The notes below the pieces were generated by a model. It searched no databases. It saw only the letters and a program-made list of their open reading frames with translations, and was not told where the DNA came from. This document shows positions 38,501-53,500 of a stretch of 64,000 bases of DNA, piece after piece (positions within the stretch are counted from its first letter, which is position 1; each line of letters opens with the position of its first letter). The position numbers were made by a program, and so were the translations under genes. Source of the DNA: Mimachlamys varia (lineage: Eukaryota; Mollusca; Bivalvia; Pectinida; Pectinidae); the NCBI GenBank assembly GCA_947623455.1, contig OX392535.1, positions 39,270,688-39,334,687 of the forward strand, given 5' to 3'.

Positions 38501-41500
38501 ATTGGGAGGGTGACCTACAATACAGATTGGGAGGGTGACCTAAAATACAGATTGGGAGGGTGACATACAATACAGATTGGGAGGGTGACCTACATACAGA
38601 TTGGGAGGGTGACCTACAATACAGATTTGGAGGGTGACCTACAATACAGATAGGGAGGGTGACCTTCATACAGATTGGGAGGGTGACCTACATACAGATA
38701 GGGAAGGTGACCTACAATACAGATTTGGAGGGTGACCTACAATACAGATAGGGAGGATGACCTACAATACAGATAGGGAGGGTGACCTTCATAAAGATTG
38801 GGAGGGTGACCGACATACAGATAGGGAAGGTGACCTACAATACAGATTGGGAGGGTGACCGACATACAGATTGGGAGGGAGACCGACATACAGATTGGGA
38901 GGGTGACCAACATACAGATTGGGAGGGTGACCGACATACAGATTGGGAGGGTGACCGATATACAGATTGGGAGGTTGACCGACATACAGATTGGGAGGGT
39001 GACCTACACCACAGATTGGGAGGGTGACCTACAATACAGATTGGGAGGGTGACCTACACCACAGATTGGGAGGGTGACCGACATACAGATTGGGAGGGTG
39101 ACCTATAATACAGATTGGGAGGGTGACCGACATACAGATTGGGAGGGAGACCGACATACAGATTAGGAGGGTGACCGACATACAGATTGGGAGCGTGACC
39201 GACATACAGATTGGGAGGGTGACCGACATACAGATTGGGAGGGTGACCGACATACAGATTGGGAGGGTGACCGACATACAGATTGGGAGGGTGACCAACA
39301 TACAGATTGGGAGGGTGACCGACATACATATTGGGACCGACGTACAGATTTGGAGGGTGACCGACATACAGATTGGAAGGGAGACCTATAATACAGATTG
39401 GGAGGGTGACCGGCATACAGATTGGGAGGGTGACCGACACCACAGATTGGGAGGGTGACCAACATACAGATTGGGATGGCGACCGACATACAGATTGGGA
39501 GGGTGACCGACATACAGATTGGGAGGATTACCTAAAATACAGATTGGGAGGGTGACCAACATACAGATTGAGAGGGTGACCGACATACATATTGGGACCG
39601 ACGTACAGATTTGGAGGGTGACCGACATACAGATTGGAAGGGTGACCTATAATACAGATTGGGAGGGTGACCGACATACAGATTGGGAGGGTGACCGACA
39701 CCACAGATTGGGAGGGTTACCAACATACAGATTTGGAGGGTGACCGACATACAGATTGGGAGGGTGACCGACATACAGATTGGGAGGATTACCTATAATA
39801 CAAATTGGGAGGGTGGCCGACATACAGATTGTTGGGAGGATGACCTACATACAGATTGGGAGGGTGACCGACACAACAGATTGGGAGGGTGACCTACATA
39901 CAGATTGGGAGGGTGACCGACATACAGATGGGGAGGGTGACCGACATACAGATTGGGAGGGTGACCAACATACAGATTGGGAGGGTGACCGACATACAGA
40001 TTGGGAGGGTGACCTTCATACAGATTGGGAGGGTGACCGACACAACAGATTGGGAGGGTGACCGACATACAGATTGGAAGGGTGACCTATAATACAGATT
40101 GGGAGGGTGACCGACATACCGATTGGGAGGGTGACCGACATACAGATTGGGAGGGTGACCGACATACAGATTGGGAGGGTGACCGACATACAGATTGGGA
40201 GGATGACCTACAATACAGATTGGGAGGGTGACCGACATACAGATTGGGAGGATGACCTACAATACAGATTGGGAGGATGACCGACATACAGATTGGGAGG
40301 ATGACCGACATACAGATTGGGAGGATGACCTACAATACAGATTGGGAAGGTAACCGACATACAGATTGGGAGGCTGACCGACATACAGATTGGGAGGGTG
40401 ACCGACACCACAGATTGGGAGGGTGACCGACATACAGATTGGTAGAGTGACCGAGATACAGATTGGGAGGGTGACCGAGATAAAGATTGGGAGGGTGACC
40501 GACATACAGATTGGGAGGGTGACCGACATACAGATATGGAGAGTGACCGACATACAGACTGGGAGGGTGACCGACATACAGATTGGGAGGGTGACCGACA
40601 TACAGATTTGAAGGGTGACCGACATACAGATTGGGAGGGTGACCGACATACAGATTGGGAGGGTGACCTACATACAGATTGGGAGGGTGACCGACACAAC
40701 AGATTGGGAGGGTGACCGACATACAGATTGGGAGGGTGACCGACATACAGATTGGGAGGGTGACTGACATACAGATTGGGAGGGTGACCGACATACAGAT
40801 TGGGAGGGTGACCTACATACAGATTGGGAGGGTGACCGACATACAGATTGGGAGGGTGACCGACATACAGATTGGGAGGGTGACCGACATACAGATTGGG
40901 AGGGTGACCGACATACAGATTGGGTGGGTGACCGACATACAGATTGGGAGGGTGACCGACATACAGATTGGGAGGGTGACCAACATACAGATTGGGAGGG
41001 TGACCGACATACAGATTGGGAGGGTGACCGAGACCACAGATTGGGAGGGTGACTGACATACAGATTGGGAGGGTGACCAACATACAGATTGGGAGGGTGA
41101 CCTACATACAGATTGGGAGAGTGACCGACATGCATATTGGGACCGACGTACAGATTTGGAGGGTGACCTATAATACAGATTGGGAGGGTGACCGACATAC
41201 AGATTGGGAGGATTACCTATAATACATATTGGGAGGGTGACCTATAATACAGATTGGGAGGGTGACCGACATACAGATTGGGAGGATTACCTATAATACA
41301 GATTGGTAGGGTGACCGACACTACAGATTGGGAGGGTGACCTACATACAGATTGGGAGGGTGACCTACAATACAGATTTGGAGGGTGACCTTCAATACAG
41401 ATAGGGAGGGTGACCTACAATACAGATAGGGAGGGTGACCTTCATACAGATTGGGAGGGTGACCTACAATACAGATAGGGAGGGTGACCTTCATACAGAT

Positions 41501-44500
41501 TGGGAGGGTGACCTACAATACAGATTGGGAGGGTGACCTACAATACAGATTGGGAGGGTGACCTAAAATACAGATTGGGAGGGTGACATACAATACAGAT
41601 TGGGAGGGTGACCTACATACAGATTGGGAGGGTGACCTACAATACAGATTTGGAGGGTGACCTACAATACAGATAGGGAGGGTGACCTTCATACAGATTG
41701 GGAGGGTGACCTACATACAGATAGGGAAGGTGACCTACAATACAGATTTGGAGGGTGACCTACAATACAGATAGGGAGGATGACCTACAATACAGATAGG
41801 GAGGGTGACCTTCATAAAGATTGGGAGGGTGACCGACATACAGATAGGGAAGGTGACCTACAATACAGATTGGGAGGGTGACCGACATACAGATTGGGAG
41901 GGAGACCGACATACAGATTGGGAGGGTGACCAACATACAGATTGGGAGGGTGACCGACATACAGATTGGGAGGGTGACCGATATACAGATTGGGAGGTTG
42001 ACCGACATACAGATTGGGAGGGTGACCTACACCACAGATTGGGAGGGTGACCTACAATACAGATTGGGAGGGTGACCTACACCACAGATTGGGAGGGTGA
42101 CCGACATACAGATTGGGAGGGTGACCTATAATACAGATTGGGAGGGTGACCGACATACAGATTGGGAGGGAGACCGACATACAGATTAGGAGGGTGACCG
42201 ACATACAGATTGGGAGCGTAACCGACATACAGATTGGGAGGGTGACCGACATACAGATTGGGAGGGTGACCGACATACAGATTGGGAGTTTGACCATCAT
42301 ACAGATTGGGAGGGTGACCGACATACAGATTGGGAGGGTGACCAACATACAGATTGGGAGGGTGACCGACATACAGATTGGGAGGATGACCTACACCACA
42401 GATTGGGAGTGTGACCTACATACAGATTGGGAGGGTGACCTACAATACAGATTTGGAGGGTGACCTTCAATACAGATAGGGAGGGTGACCTACAATACAG
42501 ATAGGGAGGGTGACCTTCATACAGATTGGGAGGGTGACCTACATACCGATAGGGAAGGTGACCTACAATACTGATTGGGAGGGTGACCTACATACAGATT
42601 GGGAGGGTGACCTATAATACAGATTGGGAGGGTGACCTACAATACGGATTGGGAGGGTGACCTACAATACAGATTTGGGGGCGGGGGCAACACTACAGAT
42701 TGGGAGGGTGACCTACAATACAGATTGGGAGGGTGACCTACAATACAGATTGGGAGGGTGACCTAAAATACAGATTGGGAGGGTGACATACAATACAGAT
42801 TGGGAGGGTGACCTACATACAGATTGGGAGGGTGACCTACAATACAGATTTGGAGGGTGACCTACAATACAGATAGGGAGGGTGACCTTCATACAGATTG
42901 GGAGGGTGACCTACATACAGATAGGGAAGGTGACCTACAATACAGATTGGGAGGGTGACCTACAATACAGATAGGGAGGATGACCTACAATACAGATAGG
43001 GAGGGTGACCTTCATAAAGATTGGGAGGGTGACCGACATACAGATAGGGAAGGTGACCTACAATACAGATTGGGAGGGTGACCGACATACAGATTGGGAG
43101 GGAGACCGACATACAGATTGGGAGGGTGACCAACATACAGATTGGGAGGGTGACCGACATACAGATTGGGAGGGTGACCGATATACAGATTGGGAGGTTG
43201 ACCGACATACAGATTGGGAGGGTGACCTACACCACAGATTGGGAGGGTGACCTACAATACAGATTGGGAGGGTGACCTACACCACAGATTGGGAGGGTGA
43301 CCGACATACAGATTGGGAGGGTGACCTATAATACAGATTGGGAGGGTGACCGACATACAGATTGGGAGGGAGACCGACATACAGATTAGGAGGGTGACCG
43401 ACATACAGATTGGGAGCGTGACCGACATACAGATTGGGAGGGTGACCGACATACAGATTGGGAGGGTGACCGACATACAGATTGGGAGTTTGACCATCAT
43501 ACAGATTGGGAGGGTGACCGACATACAGATTGGGAGGGTAACCAACATACAGATTGGGAGGGTGACCGACATACAGATTGGGAGGATGACCTACACCACA
43601 GATTGGGAGTGTGACCTACAATACAGATTGGGAGGGTGACCGACATACAGATTGGGAGCGTGACCGACATACAGATTGGGAGGGTGACCGACATACAGAT
43701 TGGGAGGGTGACCGACATACAGATTGGGAGGGTGACCGACATACAGATTGGGAGGTTGACCAACATACAAATTGGGAGGGTGACCAACATATAGATTGGG
43801 AGGCTGACCGACATACAGATTGGGATGGTGACCAACATACGGATTGGAAGGGTGACCAACATACAGAATACAGATTGGGATGGTGACCGACATACCGATT
43901 GGGAGGGTGACCTATAATACAGATTGGGAGGGTGACCAACATACAGATTGGGAGGGTGACCTACAATACAGATTGGGAGGGTGACCAACATACAGATTGG
44001 AAGGGGGACCTATAATACAGATTGGGAGGGTGACCAACATAAAGATTGGGAGGGTGACCGACATACAGATTGGGAGGGTGACCAACATACAGATTGGAAG
44101 GGTGACCAACATACAGATTGGAAGGGTGACCTATAATACAGATTTGGAGGGTGACCGACATACAGATTGGAAGGGTGACCGACATACAGATTGGGAGGGT
44201 GACCGACATACCGATTGGGAGGGTGACCTATAATACAGATTTGGAGGGTGACCGACATACAAATTGGGAGGGTGACCGACATACAGATTGGGAGGGTGAC
44301 CGACATACAGATTGGGAGGGTGACCGACATACAGATTGGGAGGATGACCGACATACAGATTGGGAGGGTGACCGACATACAGATTGGGAGGGTGACCAAC
44401 ATACAGATTGGGGGGGTGACCGACATACAGATTGGGAGGGTGACCTACACCACAGATTGGGAGGGTGACCGACATACAGATTGGGAGGGTGACCGACATA

Positions 44501-47500
44501 CAGATTGGGAGGGTGACCGACATACAGATTGGGAGGGTGACCGACATACAGATTGGGGGGGGTGACCGACATACAGATTGGGAGGGTGACCAACATACAG
44601 ATTGGGGGGTGACCGACATACAGATTGGGAGGGTGACCTACACCACAGATTGGGAGGGTGACCTACAATACAGATAGGGAGGATGACCTACAATACAGAT
44701 AGGGAGGGTGACCTTCATAAAGATTGGGAGGGTGACCGACATACAGATAGGGAAGGTGACCTACAATAGAGATTGGGAGGGTGACCGACATACAGATTGG
44801 GAGGGAGACCGACATACAGATTGGGAGGGTGACCAACATACAGATTGGGAGGGTGACCGACATACAGATTGGGAGGGTGACCGATATACAGATTGGGAGG
44901 TTGACCGACATACAGATTGGGAGGGTGACCTACACCACAGATTGGGAGGGTGACCGACATACAGATTGGGAGGGTGACCGACATACAGATTGGGAGGGTG
45001 ACCGACATACAGATTGGGAGGGTGACCTATAATACAGATTGGGAGGGTGACTGACATACAGATTGGGAGGGAGACCGACATACAGATTAGGAGGGTGACC
45101 GACATACAGATTGGGAGCGTGACCGAGATACAGATTGGGAGGGTGACCGACATACAGATTGGGAGGGTGACCGACATACAGATTGGGAGTTTGACCATCA
45201 TACAGATTGGGAGGGTGACCGACATACAGATTGGGAGGGTGACCAACATACAGATTGGGAGGGTGACCGACATACAGATTGGGAGGATGACCTACACCAC
45301 AGATTGGGAGTGTGACCTACAATACAGATTGGGAGGGTGACCGACATACAGATTGGGGGGGTGACCGACATACAGATTGGGAGGGTGACCGACATACAGA
45401 TTGGGAGGGTGACCGACATACAGATTGGGAGGGTGACCGACATACAGATTGGGAGGGTGACCAACATACAGATTGGGAGGGTGACCAACATACAGATTGG
45501 AAGGGTGACCTATAATACAGATTTGGAGGGTGACCGACATACAGATTGGAAGGGTGACCGACATACAGATTGGGAGGGTGACCGACATACCGATTGGGAG
45601 GGTGACCTATAATACAGATTGGGAGGGTGACCGACATACAGATTGGGAGGGTGACCGACATACAGATTGGGAGGGTGACCGACATACAGATTGGGAGGGT
45701 GACCGACATACAGATTGGGAGGATGACCGACATACAGATTGGGAGGGTGACCGACATACAGATTGGGAGGGTGACCAACATACAGATTGGGGGGTGACCG
45801 ACATACAGATTGGGAGGGTGACCTACACCACAGATTGGGAGGGTGACCGACATACAGATTGGGAGGGTGACCGACATACAGATTGGGAGGGTGACCGACA
45901 TACAGATTGGGAGGGTGACCGACATACAGATTGGGGGGGGGGGTGACCGACATACATATTGGGAGGGTGACCAACATACAGATTGGGGGGTGACCGACAT
46001 ACAGATTGGGAGGGTGACCTACACCACAGATTGGGAGGGTGACCTACAATACAGATAGGGAGGATGACCTACAATACAGATAGGGAGGGTGACCTTCATA
46101 AAGATTGGGAGGGTGACCGACATATAGATAGGGAAGGTGACCTACAATACAGATTGGGAGGGTGACCGACATACAGATTGGGAGGGAGACCGACATACAG
46201 ATTGGGAGGGTGACCAACATACAGATTGGGAGGGTGACCGACATACAGATTGGGAGGGTGACCGATATACAGATTGGGAGGTTGACCGACATACAGATTG
46301 GGAGGGTGACCTACACCACAGATTGGGAGGGTGACCTACAATACAGATTGGGAGGGTGACCTACACCACAGATTGGGAGGGTGACCGACATACAGATTGG
46401 GAGGGTGACCTATAATACAGATTGGGAGGGTGACCGACATACAGATTGGGAGGGAGACCGACATACAGATTAGGAGGGTGACCGACATACAGATTGGGAG
46501 GGTGACCGACATACAGATTGGGAGGGTGACCGACATACAGATTGGGAGGGTGACCGAGATACAGATTGGGAGTTTGACCATCATACAGATTGGGAGGGTG
46601 ACCGACATACAGATTGGGAGGGTGACCAACATACAGATTGGGAAGGTGACCGACATACAGATTGGGAGGATGACCTACACCACAGATTGGGAGTGTGACC
46701 TACAATACAGATTGGGAGGGTGACCGACATACAGATTGGGAGGGTGACCGACATACAGATTGGGAGGGTGACCGACATACAGATTGGGAGGGTGACCGAC
46801 ATACAGATTGGGAGGGTGACCGACATACAGATTGGGAGGGTGACCGACATACAGATTGGGAGGGTGACCAACATACAAATTGGGAGGGTGACCAACATAT
46901 AGATTGGGAGGGTGACCGACATACAGATTGGGAGGGTGACCAACATACGGATTGGAAGGGTGACCAACATACAGAATACAGATTGGGATGGTGACCGACA
47001 TACCGATTGGGAGGGTGACCTATAATACAGATTGGGAGGGTGACCAACATACAGATTGGGACGGTGACCTACAATACAGATTGGGAGGGTGACCAACATA
47101 CAGATTGAAAGGGGGACCTATAATACAGATTGGGAGGGTGACCAACATACAGATTGGGAGGGTGACCTACAATACAGATTGGGAGGGTGACCGACATACA
47201 GATTGGGAGGGTGACCAACATACAGATTGGGAGGGTGACCAACATACAGATTGGAAGGGTGACCTATAATACAGATTTGGAGGGTGACCGACATACAGAT
47301 TGGAAGTGTGACCGACATACAGATTGGGAGGGTGACCGACATACCGATTGGGAGGGTGACCTATAATACAGATTTGGAGGGTGACCGACATACAGATTGG
47401 GAGGGTGACCGACATACAGATTGGGAGGGTGACCGACATAGAGATTGGGAGGGTGACCGACATACAGATTGGGAGGGTGACCAACATACAGATTGGGAGG

Positions 47501-50500
47501 ATGACCGACATACAGATTGGGAGGGTGACCGACATACAGATTGGGAGGGTGACCAACATACAGATTGGGGGGTGACCGACATACAGATTGGGAGGGTGAC
47601 CTACACCACAGATTGGGAGGGTGACCGACATACAGATTGGGAGGGTGACCGACATACAGATTGGGAGGGTGACCGACATACAGATTGGGAGGGTGACCGA
47701 CATACAGATTGGGGGGGGGGGGTGACCGACATACAGATTGGGAGGGTGACCAACATACAGATTGGGGGGTGACCGACATACAGATTGGGAGGGTGACCTA
47801 CACCACAGATTGGGAGGGTGACCGACATACAGATTGGGAGGGTGACCGACATACAGATTGTGAGGGTGACCGACATACAGATTGGGAGGGTGACCGACAT
47901 ACAGATTAGGAGGGTGACCAACATACAGATTGGAAGGGTGACCTACATACAGATTGGGAGGGTGACCAACATACAGATTGGAGGGTGACCGACATACAGA
48001 TTGGAAGGGTGACCTATAATACAGATTGGGAGGGTGACCGACATACAGATTGGGAGGGTGACCAACATACAGATTGGGAGGGTGACCGACATACAGATTG
48101 GGAGGGTGACCGACATACAGATTGGGATGGTGACCTACATACAGATTGGGAGGGTGACCGACATACAGATTGGGAGGGTGACCTATAATACAGTTTGGGA
48201 GGGTGACCGACATAAAGATTGGGAGGGTGACCGACATACAGATTGGGAGGGTGACCGACATACAGATTGGGAGGGTGACCGACATACAGATTGGGAGGGT
48301 GACCAACATACAGATTGGGAGGGTGACCAACATACAGATTGGGAAGGTCACCGACATACAGATTGGGATGGTGACCGACACCACAGATTGGGAGGGTGAC
48401 CGACATACAGATTGGGAGGGTGACCTATAATACAGTTTGGGAGGGTGACCGACATACAGATTGGGAGGGTGACCGACATACAGATTGGGAGGGTGACCGA
48501 CATACAGATTGGGAGGGTGACCGACATACAGATTGGGAGGGTGACCGACATACAGATTGGGAGGATGACCGACATACAGATTGGGAGGGTGACCGACATA
48601 CAGATTGGGAGGGTGACCAACATACAGATTGGGGGGTGACCGACATACAGATTGGGAGGGTGACCTACACCACAGATTGGGAGGGTGACCGACATACAGA
48701 TTGGGAGGGTGACCGACATACAGATTGGGAGGGTGACCGACATACAGATTGGGAGGGTGACCGACATACAGATTGGGGGGGGGTGACCGACATACAGATT
48801 GGGAGGGTGACCAACATACAGATTGGGGGGTGACCGACATACAGATTGGGAGGGTGACCTACACCACAGATTGGGAGGGTGACCGACATACAGATTGGGA
48901 GGATGACCGACATACAGATTGTGAGGGTGACCGACATACAGATTGGGAGGGTGACCGACATACAGATTGGGAGGGTGACCAACATACAGATTGGAAGGGT
49001 GACCTACATACAGATTGGGAGGGTGACCAACATACAGATTGGAGGGTGACCGACATACAGATTGGAAGGGTGACCTATAATACAGATTGGGAGGGTGACC
49101 GACATACAGATTGGGAGGGTGACCAACATACAGATTGGGAGGGTGACCGACATACAGATTGGGAGGGTGACCGACATACAGATTGGGATGGTGACCTACA
49201 TACAGATTGGGAGGGTGACCGACATACAGATTGGGAGGGTGACCTATAATACAGTTTGGGAGGGTGACCGACATAAAGATTGGGAGGGTGACCGACATAC
49301 AGATTGGGAGGGTGACCGACATACAGTTTGGGAGGGTGACCGACATACAGATTGGGAGGGTGACCAACATACAGATTGGGAGGGGGACCAACATACAGAT
49401 TGGGAAGGTCACCGACATACAGATTGGGATGGTGACCTACATACAGATTGGGAGGGTGACCGACATACAGATTGGGAGGGTGACCTATAATACAGTTTGG
49501 GAGGGTGACCGACATACAGGTTGGGAGGGTGACCGACATACAGATTGGGAGGGTGACCGACATACAGATTGGGAGCGTGACCGACATACAGATTGGGAGG
49601 GTGACCGACATACAGATTGGGAGGGTGACCGACATACAGATTGGGATGGTGACCTACATACAGATTGGGAAGGTGACCGACATACAGATTGGGAGGGTGA
49701 CCTATAATACAGTTTGGGAGGATGACCGACATACAGATTGGGAGGGTGACCGACATACAGATTGGGAGGGTGACCGACATACAGATTGGGAGGGTGACCG
49801 ACATACAGATTGGGAGGGTGACCGACATACAGATTGGGAGGGTGACCGACATACAGATTGGGAGGGTGACCGACATACAGATTGGGAGGGTGACCGACAT
49901 ACAGATTGGAAGGGTGACCTATAATACAGATTGGGAGGGTGACCGACATACAGATTGGGAGGGTGACCAACATACAGATTGGGAGGGTGACCAACATACA
50001 GATTGGGAGGGTCACCGACATACAGATTGGGATGGTGACCTACATACAGATTGGGAGGGTGACCGACATACAGATTGGGAGGGTGACCTATAATACAGTT
50101 TGGGAGGGTGACCGAGATACAGATTGGGAGGGTGACCGAGATACAGATTGGGAGGGTGACCGACATACAGATTGGGAGTGTGACCGACATACAGATTGGG
50201 AGGGTGACCGACATACAGATTGGGATGGTGACCTACATACAGATTGGGAGGGTGACCTACATACAGATTGGGAGGGTGACCTATAATACAGTTTGGGAGG
50301 GTGACCGACATACAGATTGGGAGGGTGACCGACATACAGATTGGGAGGGTGACCGACATACAGATTGGGAGGGTGACCGACATACAGATTGGGAGGGTGA
50401 CCGACATACAGATTGGGAGGATGACCGACATACAGATTGGGAGGGTGACCAACAATACAGATTGGGAGGGTGACCTACAATACAGATTTGGAGGGTGACC

Positions 50501-53500
50501 TACAATACAGATTGGGAGGGTGACCTACAATACAAATTGGGAGGGTGACCTACAATACAGATTGGGAGGGTGACCTACAATACAGATTTGGAGGGTGACC
50601 TACAATACAGATAGGGAGGTTGACCTACAATACAGATTGGGAGGGTGACCTACAATACAGATTGGGAGGGTGACCTACAATACAGATTGGGAGGGTGACC
50701 TACAATACAGATTGGGAGGGTGACCTACATACAGATTGGGAGGGTGACCTACAATACAGATTTGGAGGGTGACCTTCATACAGATTGGGAGGGTGACCTA
50801 CAATACAGATTGGGAGGGTGACCTACATACAGATAGGGAGGGTGACCTACAATACAGTTAGGGAGGGTGACCTTCATACAGATTGGGAGGGTGACCTACA
50901 TACAGATAGGGAAGGTGACCTACAATACAGATTGGGAGGGTGACCTACATACAGATTGGGAGGGTGACCTATAATACAGATTGGGAGGGTGACCTACAAT
51001 ACGGATTGGGAGGGTGACCTACAATACAGATTGGGAGGGTGACCTACAATACAGATAGGGAGGTTGACCTACAATACAGATTGGGAGGGTGACCTACAAT
51101 ACAGATTTGGAGGGTGACCTACAATACAGATTGGGAGGGTGACCTACAATACAGATTGGGAGGGTGACCTACATACAGATTGGGAGGGTGACCGAGATAC
51201 AGATTGGGAGGGTGACCTACAATACAGATAGGGAGGGTGACCTTCATACAGATTGGGAGGGTGACCTACATACAGATAGGGAAAGTGACCTACAATACAG
51301 ATTGGGAGTGTGACCTACATACAGATTGGGAGGGTGACCTATAATACAGATTGGGAGGGTGACCTACAATACGGATTGGGAGGGTGACCTACAAGACGGA
51401 TTGGGAGGGTGACCTACAATACAGATTTGGAGGCGGGGGCGACACTACAGATTGGGAGGGTGACCTACAATACAGATTGGGAGGGTGACCTACAATACAG
51501 ATTTGGAGGGTGACCTACAATACAGATTTGGAGGGTGACCTACAAGACAGATTGGGAGGGTGACCTACAATACAGAATGGGAGGGTGACCTACAATACAG
51601 ATTGGGAGGGTGACCTACAATACAGAATGGGAGGGTGACCTACAATACAGAATGGTAGGGTGACCTACAATACAGAATGGGAGGGTGACCGACATACAGA
51701 TTGGGAGGGTGACCTACAATACAGATTGGAAGGGTGACCTACAATACAGATTGGGAGGGTGACCTACAATACGGATTGGGAGGGTGATCGACATACAGAT
51801 TGGGAGGGTTGCCTTCATTCAGTTCGGTAGGGTGATAGCAACATATACCCTCCCAACGTCTTAAAGGGCAAACAATATTCTTGCACCCATATATATTTTT
51901 AATGGACTTTGTCTGGATGACTTCATACTGTGGAGGGAATTAGTATACATGATGTTTTAATTTACAGGCTATTGCATGTCTTGTAGAGGAATACTCTGTG
52001 GTTGGCAAGGTCAGGACAAAGGGGAGAAATGATCAATTAAGAAATATATATAATTCTTACATTGATTTAATAAATCAGATATTTTTTTACATGTAACGCT
52101 GATTTGTAAAATCTTTCTTTTACTATACACATTCCCATTAAACTTAGACTTTTTGAAATTACCTGAAGGCATCAAGCCATATTCTCATCAGGTGGCGGAA
52201 TATGAGAAACGCTGTATGATCCGTTGGATATTCTCTGTCCATTACCAACACTATCAATCTCTTCATCAGCCCTGGCACAACTGATTTTTGTTGCTGGAAA
52301 ATAAAAATCAGAGAATACCGAAGCGTCAATGAAACCATTACCCTAACTCAAAATCGATTAAACTAGGGGTAAAATACAACGAAGGGAACATATGCATGAA
52401 GGCCCTTGTATGAGTACAAGATAAAACGATCAGGTGTTCTGGAAGAGTAAAAGTCTTCTACTTCATCAAGAATACTCGTCATGTCAGTCTTAGTCACATC
52501 CAAGTAAAAGTCAAGTGTTTAAAGTGAGAACCGAGTTATCATTCTCAAAAAAAAAATACATAAAGAAATAGCATAATATCAAAAGGTGGATATCTGAACG
52601 AGTCTATATCTATTGTCTGCTAGGCAATGACGCTCAGGCCGTGAACTGTGACATATCAATGAATAGTATTCTAAGCTACCGATGTCTTTTATCAGGTAAA
52701 CTGCAAGAGTAAATATTATACAATATGGCAAATATATGTTTATCAATAAAGCTTCACAGTATGTGGCTGATCACAAAGGAAAAACTTAATGAAAGATTGA
52801 GAAGTCATATAGTTCCCTTTAGTTTTGATAAAAAAATATCTGATTTTTGTACATAATCACATGTTAAAACATTCAGAAAATTCTATATACGACCCTTAGC
52901 TGTGGCCTTTACCTTGCTATTCAGAACTAAGTGAAACTTGAACTTCCCATCCCCAATGATTAGACTTTTGAGCCTTTGCTTGGTTTATTTTGTTTTACGT
53001 CCTATTAACAGCCAGAGCCATTTAAGTACATGCCATGTTTTGGAGATGGAGGAAAGCCGGAGTACCAGGAGAAAAATCATCGACCTACGGTCAGTACCTG
53101 TCAACTGCCCCACGTTGGTTTCGAACTCAGAGTTGGAGGGCTAGAGGTAAAATGAGGGGATATCTTAACCACAGTAACTGTGGCCCGTTGAACCCTTGCT
53201 GTGATCTGGCATTACCATAGATAAAATAGTACAGGGGATTCTGTATTTATACCTCTTGTAGATCTATATATTAGGTTTCAATAAAAGCATGGTTGGCTAT
53301 TCAAAAGATATTGCTTTGAGATAAAAATGACCTGACATTTCACCTAGAGTCATGGCCTTGACCTTTAGAGTACATTCCTTGTAATGGACTCTACAGACAT
53401 CAAATTCATCAATGAGCAAAAGAAAGATCAGCCATTCAGCATTTTTTTAAGAAATATAGTGACTTGACCTTTGACAAGTATCTATATAAATATATTTATA

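Noticed and set aside
31523..50500. Dozens of overlapping frames rich in TDIQIGRV, HTDWEGDR, MSVTLPIC or YVGHPPNL
   Set aside because: All are phase variants of one 24/25-bp repeat on both strands, with no start context, splice support or domain.
31722..51835. CRISPR array
   Set aside because: Units are contiguous with no unique spacers, the host is eukaryotic and there are no cas genes.
52938..53220. + strand frames of 60-68 codons
   Set aside because: They lie within the reversed SINE; similar frames appear in any copy of that repeat.
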